NCBI GenBank assembly: GCA_016926875.1
Contig: JAFGNU010000055.1
Span: forward strand, 1-58,476
DNA length: 58,476 nt
Direction: 5' to 3'
Origin: Anaerolineae bacterium
Lineage (GTDB): Bacteria; Chloroflexota; Anaerolineae; Aggregatilineales; Aggregatilineaceae
Position 1 is the first letter of the stretch. Each line of letters begins with the position of its first letter. The notes beneath the pieces are model-generated. The model had not been told where the DNA came from, did no database searches, and worked only from the letters and a program-made list of their open reading frames with translations. This document shows, one piece after another, positions 44,531 through 53,841 of the stretch. The position numbers were made by a program, and so were the translations under genes.

Positions 44531-47046
44531 CTGCGCACCTGGCCTGTGGGTGCGCCCTGTTTGGCTAACTGGCCGCTGTAACTGACCTTAACATAATCAA
44601 CCTGGTAGTAGGTTGTCGCTTCGCCTGCAATTACACGGACATGCACGGCATTTTCCGGGCCGACATATTCATGCGGGTCTGTAATCAGGTATTCGGTTGC
44701 GTCTGGATCAAAGATAACCTCTACCCAGACTTCAGCATACCAGTTCCATATCTCGACCCTCAACAACCCTTGACCGTGGAACCTGAGCGTCAGATCGTCT
44801 ACCGACGACAGGCGCATATCCGGCATTGGCATAAATTCAAAGGCCGCCTGGCCTTTGCTTCCAAGCCGAAACTGCGTTGGCGACACATCCCTCAGCGTGG
44901 CCGGGTTGTCCGTCTCGATGATCGACCAGGTCGTTAGCGCGGACGGAACCTGGACCTGAAGTGACGTTGTAACTGCCGCAACTGTGACCGGCAGTTCAAA
45001 AATGTACAGGGTAGTATCTTCGGTGACCTGTGGTTTGTTTACAGCATCCGTTTGTATCACGCCGGTATCCGTCCAGGCAGCCAGAAATACCCCTGAGCCA
45101 CGCCCACCACTGAGGTCCCTGTCAATGACCAGTGACCCCAGTAAGCGAAAACGCCGCCGGGTTTCCTGTCCGCCGGCGCCGATAGGCCCGGATGAACACG
45201 GAAAAGTCTTTTCACCCATGATATCCGGCAGCGTCACATACAATCCCTGAGGTGAAAAACACCCGCCCAACGCCTGCCGGTATTGCCAGGTCAGGTTAGG
45301 GCTATAGTAGCTGTATTCGTCCAGCGGATTGCCCAATGCCGCCGGGCCGGGGTCTTGTGCCCCAACGTTGATGCTAAACGTTTGGGTTTCGCCCGGTTGC
45401 AGCGTCCCTAACGAGCGTTTTGCGCCCTTGATCAAAATCACCGCATCGCCCAGCACCATATCCGTCGTATTGGTCACATAGCCGGACACGTCGGCTGCCT
45501 GCGTCGGGCCGAGGTGCCAGGTTGCCTCAGCATCTAGATAGGGCACCGCAGCGTATCCGCTGGCCGCAAAGCTGGCGATCATTCCGGCGTCGATGGGGAT
45601 CGACTCGGCAATAAAGCGCGTACCTTCGCTGATCGTCGAGGGAACATTCAACCCAATGCCTTCCCCCGGCAGCGTGCGGAGTGAGTACCCCCGTTCGACA
45701 GCAACATCATAGGTGCTGCGGCGTGGTGATTGCACGCCGATCAGGCTGTTAACCTCGGCCTGGTCGCTGTCTGCCCACGCGCGAACGACCGTTAAACGGT
45801 TGATAGTCGTCACATTGCCGCGTAGATTAAAGCCCACCTTGTACGCGAGGACGCTAAAAACCAGGATCAGCAGCGGAATTGTGAACCAGGCCATTTCGCG
45901 CCGGTTCAGGCGTTTGAGCAGCAGGTAGTTAATCGGGCCGACCAGCACAATATACAGCGCCAAAAAACCGCACAACTGCAAAAACGTTGGCAGCGCCGTG
46001 CTGGATGTAGTGCGCGTGGCGTCACGCCCAATGGGCCAGTCTTGAAACCCGCTGGCCCAGCTTGGCCGCTGCCCGGTGCTGGTAATCAAGGTATGCCACA
46101 GGCGCTCTGTTCCGTCCCATGACCGAAGCGGTTCATTGTTCGGGTCCACGGCCACAAAATCCACCACGCCCCCGCCATACTCGCCCCGGACAACCAACGG
46201 TACGCCTTCTGCCGACACCAGCGTGCGTGCCAACAGATCGGGCGTACTGCGGGTTACGGTGGTTTCTACATTCAACGCTTCAGAGGGCAGCCGCAGGTAG
46301 CCCGCCAAATCGGTCAGCGAGCTAACAGGCACCGTACCTTCCAGCGAAACCGGCAGCAGATCCCGGAATCCGGCAGTAGTACGCTGCCAGCTATCACCCC
46401 CTGTCACAATCAAATGCCCACCGGACAGCACCCAGTTCGTAATAGCATCTACCTGTTCGGCCTGGAGCGTCCCGGTATCCACATCATGGAACATCATCAC
46501 GTCCAGCCCGACCAGCGCTTCGGCCAGCGGGGGAATGTCTTCGATCCGCCAGGTGACCAGATACCCCTGGCCGATGCCAGGGTCAACCGCTGCGAGATCG
46601 ACCGTTCCATAGGGCGACTCGGAGATCACGGCATACAGACTGTCGCTGGCGCTGACCATCTGGAGCGTGGTTTCTGCACGCTTGACGACGTATGCGTGCT
46701 CGTTTACAAGCTCTACCTGGAGTTTCTGGCTGTAACTTTCCAGTGAGATATAAAGAAAGACCTGCTTCCGCGCACCGCCGGGCAGATCAAGGGGCGTGCG
46801 ATAGGTCGTTTCCGCCAACCCACTCAGCCGCCCGGTGCGAACGCGGATCTCCCCGTCGAGGTTGTCGCCCGCATTACTGACGGTCACACGCACGGCAACC
46901 CACGATCCTTTTCGGAAGTATCCGTTCAGCCCGGCGCTGATCGCGAGGTCTATGTCACTGGAGCCCTGGCGCGCAGGAGCAAACGCGACAAGTCCCGGCA
47001 CAGTCAGGGCTAGCAAAAGAATAATCGATATCAGTCGGCGATTCAC
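44527..47046 (-). CDS. Large GldG-like membrane protein
   Basis: 839 residues from a GTG (VNRRLISIIL); a TTG eight codons upstream also gives an open frame. A signal peptide (LISIILLLALTVPGLVAF) is followed by a beta-sandwich and an amidotransferase-like domain (ALVGLDVMMFHDVDTG to GGHLIVTGGDSWQRT, about 180-225). A mid-protein membrane hairpin (LCGFLALYIVLVGPINYLLLKRL, then FTIPLLILVFSVLAYKVG, about 360-415) is followed by a long outer beta-rich part. The layout recalls GldG and related subunits encoded beside ABC-2 exporters. Catalytic residues of an amidotransferase are not seen. It is coupled to the ABC ATPase by an ATGA overlap. Confidence 0.8.
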   Translation of the reverse strand: MNRRLISIILLLALTVPGLVAFAPARQGSSDIDLAISAGLNGYFRKGSWVAVRVTVSNAGDNLDGEIRVRTGRLSGLAETTYRTPLDLPGGARKQVFLYISLESYSQKLQVELVNEHAYVVKRAETTLQMVSASDSLYAVISESPYGTVDLAAVDPGIGQGYLVTWRIEDIPPLAEALVGLDVMMFHDVDTGTLQAEQVDAITNWVLSGGHLIVTGGDSWQRTTAGFRDLLPVSLEGTVPVSSLTDLAGYLRLPSEALNVETTVTRSTPDLLARTLVSAEGVPLVVRGEYGGGVVDFVAVDPNNEPLRSWDGTERLWHTLITSTGQRPSWASGFQDWPIGRDATRTTSSTALPTFLQLCGFLALYIVLVGPINYLLLKRLNRREMAWFTIPLLILVFSVLAYKVGFNLRGNVTTINRLTVVRAWADSDQAEVNSLIGVQSPRRSTYDVAVERGYSLRTLPGEGIGLNVPSTISEGTRFIAESIPIDAGMIASFAASGYAAVPYLDAEATWHLGPTQAADVSGYVTNTTDMVLGDAVILIKGAKRSLGTLQPGETQTFSINVGAQDPGPAALGNPLDEYSYYSPNLTWQYRQALGGCFSPQGLYVTLPDIMGEKTFPCSSGPIGAGGQETRRRFRLLGSLVIDRDLSGGRGSGVFLAAWTDTGVIQTDAVNKPQVTEDTTLYIFELPVTVAAVTTSLQVQVPSALTTWSIIETDNPATLRDVSPTQFRLGSKGQAAFEFMPMPDMRLSSVDDLTLRFHGQGLLRVEIWNWYAEVWVEVIFDPDATEYLITDPHEYVGPENAVHVRVIAGEATTYYQVDYVKVSYSGQLAKQGAPTGQVRR

Positions 47047-47232
47047 GATGCGGTCACGCGCTCCTGCCAAATCAGGCGGCTGTTAACTGTACGACGTGCT
47101 GCTGAAGGCGATAGTTCCCTTCACCCTATACATACTACGTGATAAGCGCTTCTTTTTCTCAGTCGACCGGCCCCCGTACAACCGGCGCTATCTCATTTTA
47201 TCACGTTGGAAGTGGCCGAAACAACGTCCCGG

Positions 47233-49269
47233 CTAATGTGTCGGGCGGGGTGAAGGTGTGCCCGTCGCAGGAGTCGCGTCAGCATCGAGCGCTTCGTCGT
47301 CGTTCGCCTGATCGTCGTCAGCGGGAGGTGGCGGTGGATAATCGCCGGTTGCAGCCAACCGGTCCGGTTCAAAGTTGGTACAGGCGAAATCCTCGCGCCA
47401 GACCCAACCAATCCGCGCATTATCTCCCACGCCAATGCTGACTTGCAGCCACTCGCCTTCAAGATCACGCGCGGTCGGAGACAGTGACGGATTCCCCTCG
47501 TCTGAGCTTTCCAGGGGAGCAAGCGCCGGGTAGGATTCGCCGGGACCGCTGCGCACAAACGTGCGCGATGCGCGCAGTTCGCAACTTGGATACACAATAC
47601 TGAGCTTCTGTGTCATGCTGGCTACCACGCCATCCCGGCCTTCGGTATACAATGTTACCAGCCATTCGGCCTCCTCCGCGCCAGGAACAACCTGGACTGT
47701 CTGGCTGTCCGACAGCGCCAGGGGCGGCGGAATCAACGCATCTGCCCGATCAGAACTCTCCACCCATACGCTGTAACCGTCGTCCTGCGGGCTGGCTCCT
47801 TCGACTTCCCAGCTAATACGCACATCATGCTCAACGTACCGTACCAGTTCCAGGGCGTCCAACACGTCCAGTTCCAGCTTGACAATCGCGGGGCGTACTT
47901 CGACAGTGGCCATAGCGGTCGTTTTCGCCTGCCCGTTAAGGGCGATCAGAGTCAGGGTATACAGACCCGTCTGATCAAATGCCAGCGTATACGGCAGATC
48001 ATCAGCGCCAACCGCCACGGATTGCTGCGATGTGCTGCTGTTTATCGCCAACTCAAGCGATTCGGCGTCGGCCACTTCCCAGGTAAGCTGGACGGCTTCG
48101 CCCAGTTTGATCGCCTGGTTGGAAACGGTAAAGGTTGTGATCACCGGCTGCGGCGGCGAGCTTTCGTCTGCCGACTCGCCACCCAGCGCCAGCAGGATCG
48201 TCCCCACGACCAACAGCACCAGCACTGCCAGCACCGGCACGACCAACACCGGCACCCAGGCAGGAAACATTCCCGTATCAACATACGTGCCCGGCACAGC
48301 CGCCAGGAAGCCGGATGCATCATGCGCACGGGCAATAAACAGGAATTCGTGTTCGTACTCGTGGCCGAACAACCGCCGCCTGCGTGGTTTGATCGCGCCC
48401 GTTAGTGTCCGGCGCTCGCCCGGTTCCAGCGTAAGCATCGCCTGGGAAAGCTGAAAACCGAGGTGATGCTTTTGATCAACACCCTGAATATCCAACGATA
48501 ACGGCGCGCTGCCCTGGTTGTGAACATACAGCTTGACGCCGTTACTGCCCTGAATACGCTCGGAGCCAAGCGCTATTCCAAAACCACTGAAAGGCAGTAC
48601 GCGAAACGTCGATGGGATTTCGATTGTCTGGGCGGGATTGGACCGGGAGCGCACCCGCACCACTACCGGATAATCGCCGGGCTGGCTGTCGCTGCGGCGC
48701 AGGGGTTTAAAGCTGAGCACAACCTGGCTTTGCTCACCGGGATCGATTTCAACTTCAGCCCGGTCAAGACGTCCCCACCCGTCCGGCAGCCCGTCAACCT
48801 CGATAAAAAAGCTGTCTGTCTCTTGGCTCACATTCTCAATCTTGAGCGTCGCCTGCACATGCGAGCCGGGTGCAACGTTAATACTCGGTCCTTCAAACTC
48901 GATGCAGTAGGTGGGCTGCGCAACGCTAACAAGCTGGGTCGTCTCGGCCCCAACGCCGGTCACATCAACGGATGGGTGGAAGATCAACCGGACATCACCG
49001 ATCTGAATCTCCTCCCCACCGTTCAAACTATACGGCTCATTTGGGGCCAGGCGGCTCCCGTCAACGTATGTCCCATTGACCGACTCTAAATCGGTGAGCA
49101 CTGCCTGCCGGTTATCAAAGCCGATCGTGACATGGTAACGAGACACGGCTGTGGTATCCAGCACAATGTCATTACCTATCGAGCGCCCGATGGCTATGAT
49201 TGGCTTTTCCAGGCCATAGCTTTCGATAGGGCCGTCCGGCCAGTACACATCTACTCTGCCGAAGGACAT
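47233..49269 (-). CDS. FHA-domain membrane protein with Ig-like and SH3 domains
   Basis: 678 residues from MSFGRVDVYWP, with GGAG upstream; the frame is open 17 codons further. An N-terminal FHA domain has GRSIGNDIVLD, VSRYHVTI and LESVNGTYVDG (about 28-80), which bind phosphothreonine. Two beta-sandwich modules follow. One membrane segment lies near residue 350 (VPVLVVPVLAVLVLLVVGTILLAL), then PKD/Ig-like modules and a C-terminal SH3 domain (FVRSGPGESYPAL, ARIGWVWREDFAC). The FHA side should be cytoplasmic and the SH3 side outside, so it could carry a phosphorylation signal across the membrane. No Ser/Thr kinase is in the window. It starts the second envelope operon. Confidence 0.87.
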   Translation of the reverse strand: MSFGRVDVYWPDGPIESYGLEKPIIAIGRSIGNDIVLDTTAVSRYHVTIGFDNRQAVLTDLESVNGTYVDGSRLAPNEPYSLNGGEEIQIGDVRLIFHPSVDVTGVGAETTQLVSVAQPTYCIEFEGPSINVAPGSHVQATLKIENVSQETDSFFIEVDGLPDGWGRLDRAEVEIDPGEQSQVVLSFKPLRRSDSQPGDYPVVVRVRSRSNPAQTIEIPSTFRVLPFSGFGIALGSERIQGSNGVKLYVHNQGSAPLSLDIQGVDQKHHLGFQLSQAMLTLEPGERRTLTGAIKPRRRRLFGHEYEHEFLFIARAHDASGFLAAVPGTYVDTGMFPAWVPVLVVPVLAVLVLLVVGTILLALGGESADESSPPQPVITTFTVSNQAIKLGEAVQLTWEVADAESLELAINSSTSQQSVAVGADDLPYTLAFDQTGLYTLTLIALNGQAKTTAMATVEVRPAIVKLELDVLDALELVRYVEHDVRISWEVEGASPQDDGYSVWVESSDRADALIPPPLALSDSQTVQVVPGAEEAEWLVTLYTEGRDGVVASMTQKLSIVYPSCELRASRTFVRSGPGESYPALAPLESSDEGNPSLSPTARDLEGEWLQVSIGVGDNARIGWVWREDFACTNFEPDRLAATGDYPPPPPADDDQANDDEALDADATPATGTPSPRPTH

Positions 49270-49381
49270 CAGGTTCCGCTCCCTGTACGCCGGTTTCCAC
49301 TTGTTATGATTCTCAACCACGAAACAACAGTGGGTTTATCCCGGCATCTGTTCACTACCAGATTCAGATTCCTGTGGTCCA

Positions 49382-49409
49382 ATTGTAACCGCCTGGCAGG
49401 AATTCACAA
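49382..49409 (-). promoter_or_regulatory. Promoter of the FHA/ABC operon
   Basis: On the minus strand TTGTGA and TACAAT are 16 bp apart. The transcript would start near 49375, about 105 nt before the FHA gene start. Confidence 0.6.
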
Positions 49410-49447
49410 CTCGGAGCCAACATATACAAGAGCCAACACAAACAAAA

Positions 49448-49468
49448 GGACGCTGTGTACCAGCGCCC
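49448..49468 (-). terminator. Terminator of the oligopeptide ABC operon
   Basis: The stem CGCTG/CAGCG extends by GG/CC and is followed by TCCTTTTGTTTG on the minus strand. It lies 56 nt after the last permease gene. Confidence 0.65.
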
Positions 49469-49523
49469 TTGTTATGCAATTGGTCATCACTGCACATCGA
49501 TAGCCCTGTGCAGCCCGGTCCTG

Positions 49524-50735
49524 CTAGTCAAAGCGGATGCGCGGATCAAGCCAGGTGTACATAATGTCCACCAGGATATTGCCGGAGATCAGGAACACGG
49601 AATACAAAAGCGATACGCCCATGATCATGGTGTAGTCGCGGGCCGCCACACTGTCAACAAATACCTTCCCCAGGCCGGGAATGGTGAAGATCAGCTCGAC
49701 CACAAAGGTGCCTGTCAGCACATTCGCCAGCAGCGGCCCCAGGATCGTTGCCACCGGGATCAAGGCGTTCTTCAGCGCGTGCACATAGATCACAACCCGT
49801 TCGCGCAGTCCTTTTGCACGGGCAGTGCGCACATAGTCTTCGTGCATCACTTGCAGCAAGCTGGCACGTGTCAGGCGGGCAATGGTTGCGCTCATACCAG
49901 TGCCCAACGTCACTACGGGCAAGATCAGAATCTTCAAGTAATACAGCGACAGTTCCGGGCCTGCCTGCCATTGGTTGCTCTGGTCGATGACCGGCACCCA
50001 TCCCAGTTCAACCGCAAACACAATGATCAGGATTGGCGCCAACACAATAGCCGGGGTGGACTGTCCAATGACGGCAAAGAACATCGCCACATAGTCAACC
50101 GTCGAGTTGTGATACACTGCTGCCAGCACCCCCAGCGGGATACCAAGCACAAAGCCCAGCAGTACCGAAAAAGCACCCACCTGGATCGATACCGGCAGCC
50201 GCTCAGCGATCTCATCACCGACCTGCACGTTCTGCGCCCGGTTCGCCACGTTCAGCGAGGGGCCAAAATCCAGGTGCAGGGCGTCCCAGACGTAGCCGAA
50301 GAACTGGGCATCCAACAAATCAATACGCAGCACTTTTTCCTCGACCTGGCGCACCTCGTTCTGGTTGCCGCCAATGGTTTTGGTTTCGGTGTGATACCCG
50401 ATGATCTTCCAATCGTCGCCGTCAGGGTAGTACCCGTCGTTCCAGGTGTTGATCAACAGCGGCTTGTTCAGCCCAAACTTCTCTTCAAGCTGTCTCACCA
50501 TATAATCGGGCATCCGGCGCTCGCCAACGGCGTCAAACGGGCCGCCCGGCAGCAGGTGCGTGAGAATAAACGTCACCAGCAAAATGGCAAACAACACCGG
50601 GATCGCAGCCATAAGCCGCCGGAGCAAAAACTTGATCATGTTGGTTCCGCCAAGCATACCGACAACGGTATTGATGATATTCGACAGAATCCGCGTGATT
50701 CCGTTCCTTGGTTGTTGTGATTCGCTTGCAATCAT
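49524..50735 (-). CDS. Oligopeptide-type ABC transporter permease (DppB/OppB-like)
   Basis: 403 residues from an ATG preceded by AGGAAGG. A later ATG at 50639 (MIKFLLRRLMAAIP) is where most family members begin. It is a binding-protein-dependent permease: LLRRLMAAIPVLFAILLVTFILTHLLPGG, the family block GFVLGIPLGVLAAV, and the EAA loop ARLTRASLLQVMHEDYVRTARAKGL (typical of DppB). The loop after the first membrane segment is about 110 residues long, enlarged and Asp/Gly/Tyr-rich. It forms the pore with the DppC-like permease. It is last in the operon. Confidence 0.93.
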   Translation of the reverse strand: MIASESQQPRNGITRILSNIINTVVGMLGGTNMIKFLLRRLMAAIPVLFAILLVTFILTHLLPGGPFDAVGERRMPDYMVRQLEEKFGLNKPLLINTWNDGYYPDGDDWKIIGYHTETKTIGGNQNEVRQVEEKVLRIDLLDAQFFGYVWDALHLDFGPSLNVANRAQNVQVGDEIAERLPVSIQVGAFSVLLGFVLGIPLGVLAAVYHNSTVDYVAMFFAVIGQSTPAIVLAPILIIVFAVELGWVPVIDQSNQWQAGPELSLYYLKILILPVVTLGTGMSATIARLTRASLLQVMHEDYVRTARAKGLRERVVIYVHALKNALIPVATILGPLLANVLTGTFVVELIFTIPGLGKVFVDSVAARDYTMIMGVSLLYSVFLISGNILVDIMYTWLDPRIRFD

Positions 50736-50803
50736 GGTCACCGCGCCTTCCTATCCGGCCCAGGCTTGATACCTGCGCCGGGTTAGCACTATTGCGAGAT
50801 AGC

Positions 50804-52534
50804 TCACTCGATTGGCCCCATGTCACGACTGGTGGCCCAGCCCATGACGGTATCATCATGCCCCGTATTGAAAGACACTACGTTGCGTATGGCGTTGTTT
50901 TCTTCTACTTCTGTATAGACAGCGGCATCGCCGGTACACTGCACTTCGTAATAGAAGGAAAAAGCGTTGCGCGTTCGATCCTTCTCCAGCCGAACGCTCA
51001 CTATTTCCACGCCATCTTCTAGCGGGCAGCGACCGCTAAACCGGGTATTCTCACCGACGACATACGTCGGCTGAGCCGGAATTAACGCGACCGGATTACC
51101 ATCTTCATCCACTGCGCCGGTGTCGTCGAAGATCGCCCGGTCGCCGGGGATAAACGTGATAGGGCCTTTCAGATACGCCTGTGATACCCAGCCCTGACGC
51201 GGTTCGTAGGCCGAACAGACAACCTCCCCGTCGGCAGTTACGTCGGTTTCAACGCATTCCTGGCACTCGATCTGATAGTAAACCGTGTCCAGATCAACGA
51301 GTTCTTGGAGTTCGGAGTACTGCCCCATGTGCGCGAGGATTTTGGCAATCCCGCCTGACGTGCACTGTCCGACCACATTGGCGTCTTCACCTTCGCTGAT
51401 CGCCGGGCCGGGGGTCTCGGCCAGATACAGCGGCGGCACATATTGAAGCACGTCGCGCAACGCGATCTCGATTTCTTCGCCTTCTGCTGCATCTTCTCCG
51501 GCAGCAGCTTCGTCCCCGCCCTCGGCTGTCTCGTCAACTGAGGCCACCGCCAGCCCCTGGGCATCTTCCGGCAAAGCATCCGCGAAGACAGGAATGGGCG
51601 GCACATAGATCACCATATTCGAGTCCGGGTCGTACAACAACGGGCCAATAAAGTTGTCCTGCGTTGTCCAGCCTTCCACTTCGCCGCATGTGACTTTGAA
51701 GTAAACGGCATCTTCGACGAATTGGGCCTCCGTTGCCTGGATAACAGCGCCATACGGGCAGTCGCCGGATATGGCATTCTCGTCGGTCAGCGGAGCAGGT
51801 TCACTCGCCAACTGGTAGTCGGTGCCACCTCCCGCCGGACCGATTGCCAGGGCGCGGTTACCGACATCGATTTCCAACGGCCCAAACAGGTCTTCATTGG
51901 TCAGCCAGCCGCGATTCCCCGGCGGGCACTCAACCTGATAATACAGCTCCTTTGAGCCATCATCATCTGTATCTTGCGCCTGGACATCCACAATCGACAC
52001 GATAGTGCCGGGCTGGCAGGTTTGCAAAAACATCGGCTGGAAGGAGGACGGGTCCAACATCTCGACCATCCGCGCGCCTTCTTTCGCCAGCGCCATAGCC
52101 AGCTCGCCCCTGAAAAATATCAGCGGACCGGCCAACCGGTTTTCTACGGCCCACCCCGCCGATCCACCGCATTCAACCAGGTAATAGTTATCACCATCTG
52201 CTGCGGTGCCAACATACAGAACACGCGCAGCAGCGTTTGTTTCGCACATCGCCTTAGAGTTGGTCAGGCTACGATCCAGCGGCTCCGGGTAGTCGGTCAG
52301 GTTAAAGAACGGGCTTTTTTCACGCGCCGTGAACGCTTCGTCGCCTACATCAAACCGTGGATTTTCCGGTACAGGCAGCGGCGTTTCGGTGTAGTAGGGT
52401 GTCAGTTCTAACACCCCTGGAATCTGGCCCGAATAACAGGCCAGGCTTGCCATCAGCAGGGAAGACACTACCATCAACAGCGCAAATGAAATACGTGTGT
52501 TTTTGTTTCCCACGTTATCTAATCTCCTCATCAC
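50804..52534 (-). CDS. Lipoprotein with five cysteine-containing SH3-like repeats
   Basis: 576 residues. The signal peptide has lipobox SLAC (Cys about 33). The mature part repeats a ~90-residue module five times. Each copy has a Tyr-rich strand with one Cys, then GW and G-P-L/I: YYLVECGGSAGWAVENRLAG, YYQVECPPGNRGWL, YFKVTCGEVEGWTTQ, YYQIECQEC and YYEVQCTGD. An acidic Ala/Glu-rich linker sits between copies 3 and 4. These look like diverged bacterial SH3 domains. The gene lies between the two permease genes of a peptide importer that lacks a classical binding protein, so it may be an accessory or binding component. No sequence feature shows peptide binding. Confidence 0.75.
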   Translation of the reverse strand: MMRRLDNVGNKNTRISFALLMVVSSLLMASLACYSGQIPGVLELTPYYTETPLPVPENPRFDVGDEAFTAREKSPFFNLTDYPEPLDRSLTNSKAMCETNAAARVLYVGTAADGDNYYLVECGGSAGWAVENRLAGPLIFFRGELAMALAKEGARMVEMLDPSSFQPMFLQTCQPGTIVSIVDVQAQDTDDDGSKELYYQVECPPGNRGWLTNEDLFGPLEIDVGNRALAIGPAGGGTDYQLASEPAPLTDENAISGDCPYGAVIQATEAQFVEDAVYFKVTCGEVEGWTTQDNFIGPLLYDPDSNMVIYVPPIPVFADALPEDAQGLAVASVDETAEGGDEAAAGEDAAEGEEIEIALRDVLQYVPPLYLAETPGPAISEGEDANVVGQCTSGGIAKILAHMGQYSELQELVDLDTVYYQIECQECVETDVTADGEVVCSAYEPRQGWVSQAYLKGPITFIPGDRAIFDDTGAVDEDGNPVALIPAQPTYVVGENTRFSGRCPLEDGVEIVSVRLEKDRTRNAFSFYYEVQCTGDAAVYTEVEENNAIRNVVSFNTGHDDTVMGWATSRDMGPIE

Positions 52535-52548
52535 CGTGCTGGCTTACC

Positions 52549-53691
52549 CTATGTACCACGCAGCCGTGGATCAAGCGCATCGCGCAAACCATCACCCAGG
52601 AAGTTGAAAGCCAGCGTCGTGATCACGAGCGCTATACTCGGAACCAGTAAGATATGGCGATTCGAGAAGAACCCCCCGCGTGTCCGGACCTCGCTGATCA
52701 TGGCCCCCCAACTGGGCGTACCCGGTTGAACCCCCAGGCCGATGAAGCTCAAAAACGCCTCGGTGAAAATATAGCCGGGGATCGCCAGCGTTTCTGCCAC
52801 GATGAGCGGCCCGATAATGTTCGGCAGCAGGTGCACAAAGATGATCCGCCGGTTGCTAGCGCCCAGTGCGCGCGCCGCTTCAACAAATTCTTTCTCACGA
52901 TAGGCGAGCACCTGCCCGCGTGCCAGACGGGCCATACCGATCCAGCTCAACAAGCCCAATGCAACGAACAGGAATAGCAGGCCGCCCATATCCTTGTTTA
53001 TCTGAAGGATAAAGCCGACAAATCCTTCGCGTCCTGAGTCCTGATATTCGCGCGCGATCTCGGTGAAGAACACCTGGAACAGAATCACCATTACAAGGTA
53101 CGGGATGCCGTACATAAAGTCGATGATGCGCATCATGATGTTATCGATACGGCCACCATAAAACCCGGAAACCAGGCCGTAGATCAAGCCGACGATCAGG
53201 CTCATCGTAGACCCGACGACGCCCACAGCCAGCGACACCTGCGCGCCATACACCGTTTGCGACAGCCAGTCTTTCCCCTGGCTATCGGCCCCTAACATAT
53301 AGCACCACTGCTGCTGGTCGGCATCCGGTTCAGGATACGAGCAGTAGCTATCCTTAACAGTCGCCAGCATGTCGTCATCCAACCAACCACACCAATACGG
53401 GCTGCGTACCTGGTCGTCACGCGCACACGAGCCGGGGTCCGGGTAGGGATCAACACGGGCCTGGTTGGCGGGGTTAATCGAGTGGCGTGAACCGGTCCCG
53501 CTGCGCTCATCCAGCAAACCCACGCTGGTCCAGAACTTAGCCGAAATCGCGATAAAAAAGATCGCACAAATGATCACCAACGCCACCAGCGACGCCTTGT
53601 TACGGCGGAACAACCGCCAGGCATCCACCCAGGGGTTGGACCCCTTCTGTTCCTCTTCTAATGAAATAGGCTCGGCGCCTTCCGCAACTGC
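52549..53691 (-). CDS. Oligopeptide-type ABC transporter permease (DppC/OppC-like)
   Basis: 380 residues from MAVAEGAEP with AAGGAG upstream. The N-terminal FRRNKASLVALVIICAIFFIAI is standard for OppC. The EAA loop EFVEAARALGASNRRIIFVHLLPNIIGPL and the tail FLGDGLRDALDPRLRG are canonical. An outer insertion of about 85 residues between the first and second membrane segments holds four cysteines (GSCARDD, YWCGW, SYCSY, QWCYM). It works with the DppB-like permease and the two ATPases of this operon. Confidence 0.95.
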   Translation of the reverse strand, partial: AVAEGAEPISLEEEQKGSNPWVDAWRLFRRNKASLVALVIICAIFFIAISAKFWTSVGLLDERSGTGSRHSINPANQARVDPYPDPGSCARDDQVRSPYWCGWLDDDMLATVKDSYCSYPEPDADQQQWCYMLGADSQGKDWLSQTVYGAQVSLAVGVVGSTMSLIVGLIYGLVSGFYGGRIDNIMMRIIDFMYGIPYLVMVILFQVFFTEIAREYQDSGREGFVGFILQINKDMGGLLFLFVALGLLSWIGMARLARGQVLAYREKEFVEAARALGASNRRIIFVHLLPNIIGPLIVAETLAIPGYIFTEAFLSFIGLGVQPGTPSWGAMISEVRTRGGFFSNRHILLVPSIALVITTLAFNFLGDGLRDALDPRLRGT

Positions 53692-53841
53692 CATACTTTT
53701 CTCCTTGAATGATATGACTGTGGCAGGTTTGAGCACATCGTATCCATCAACGCCAGGGTTGATCGCCCGATTTACTCATAACACCCGCGAAAGTCATCCA
53801 GGGTTCAACTGTCTATTTGGCCGCCAGCCAGCGCTGCCGCG

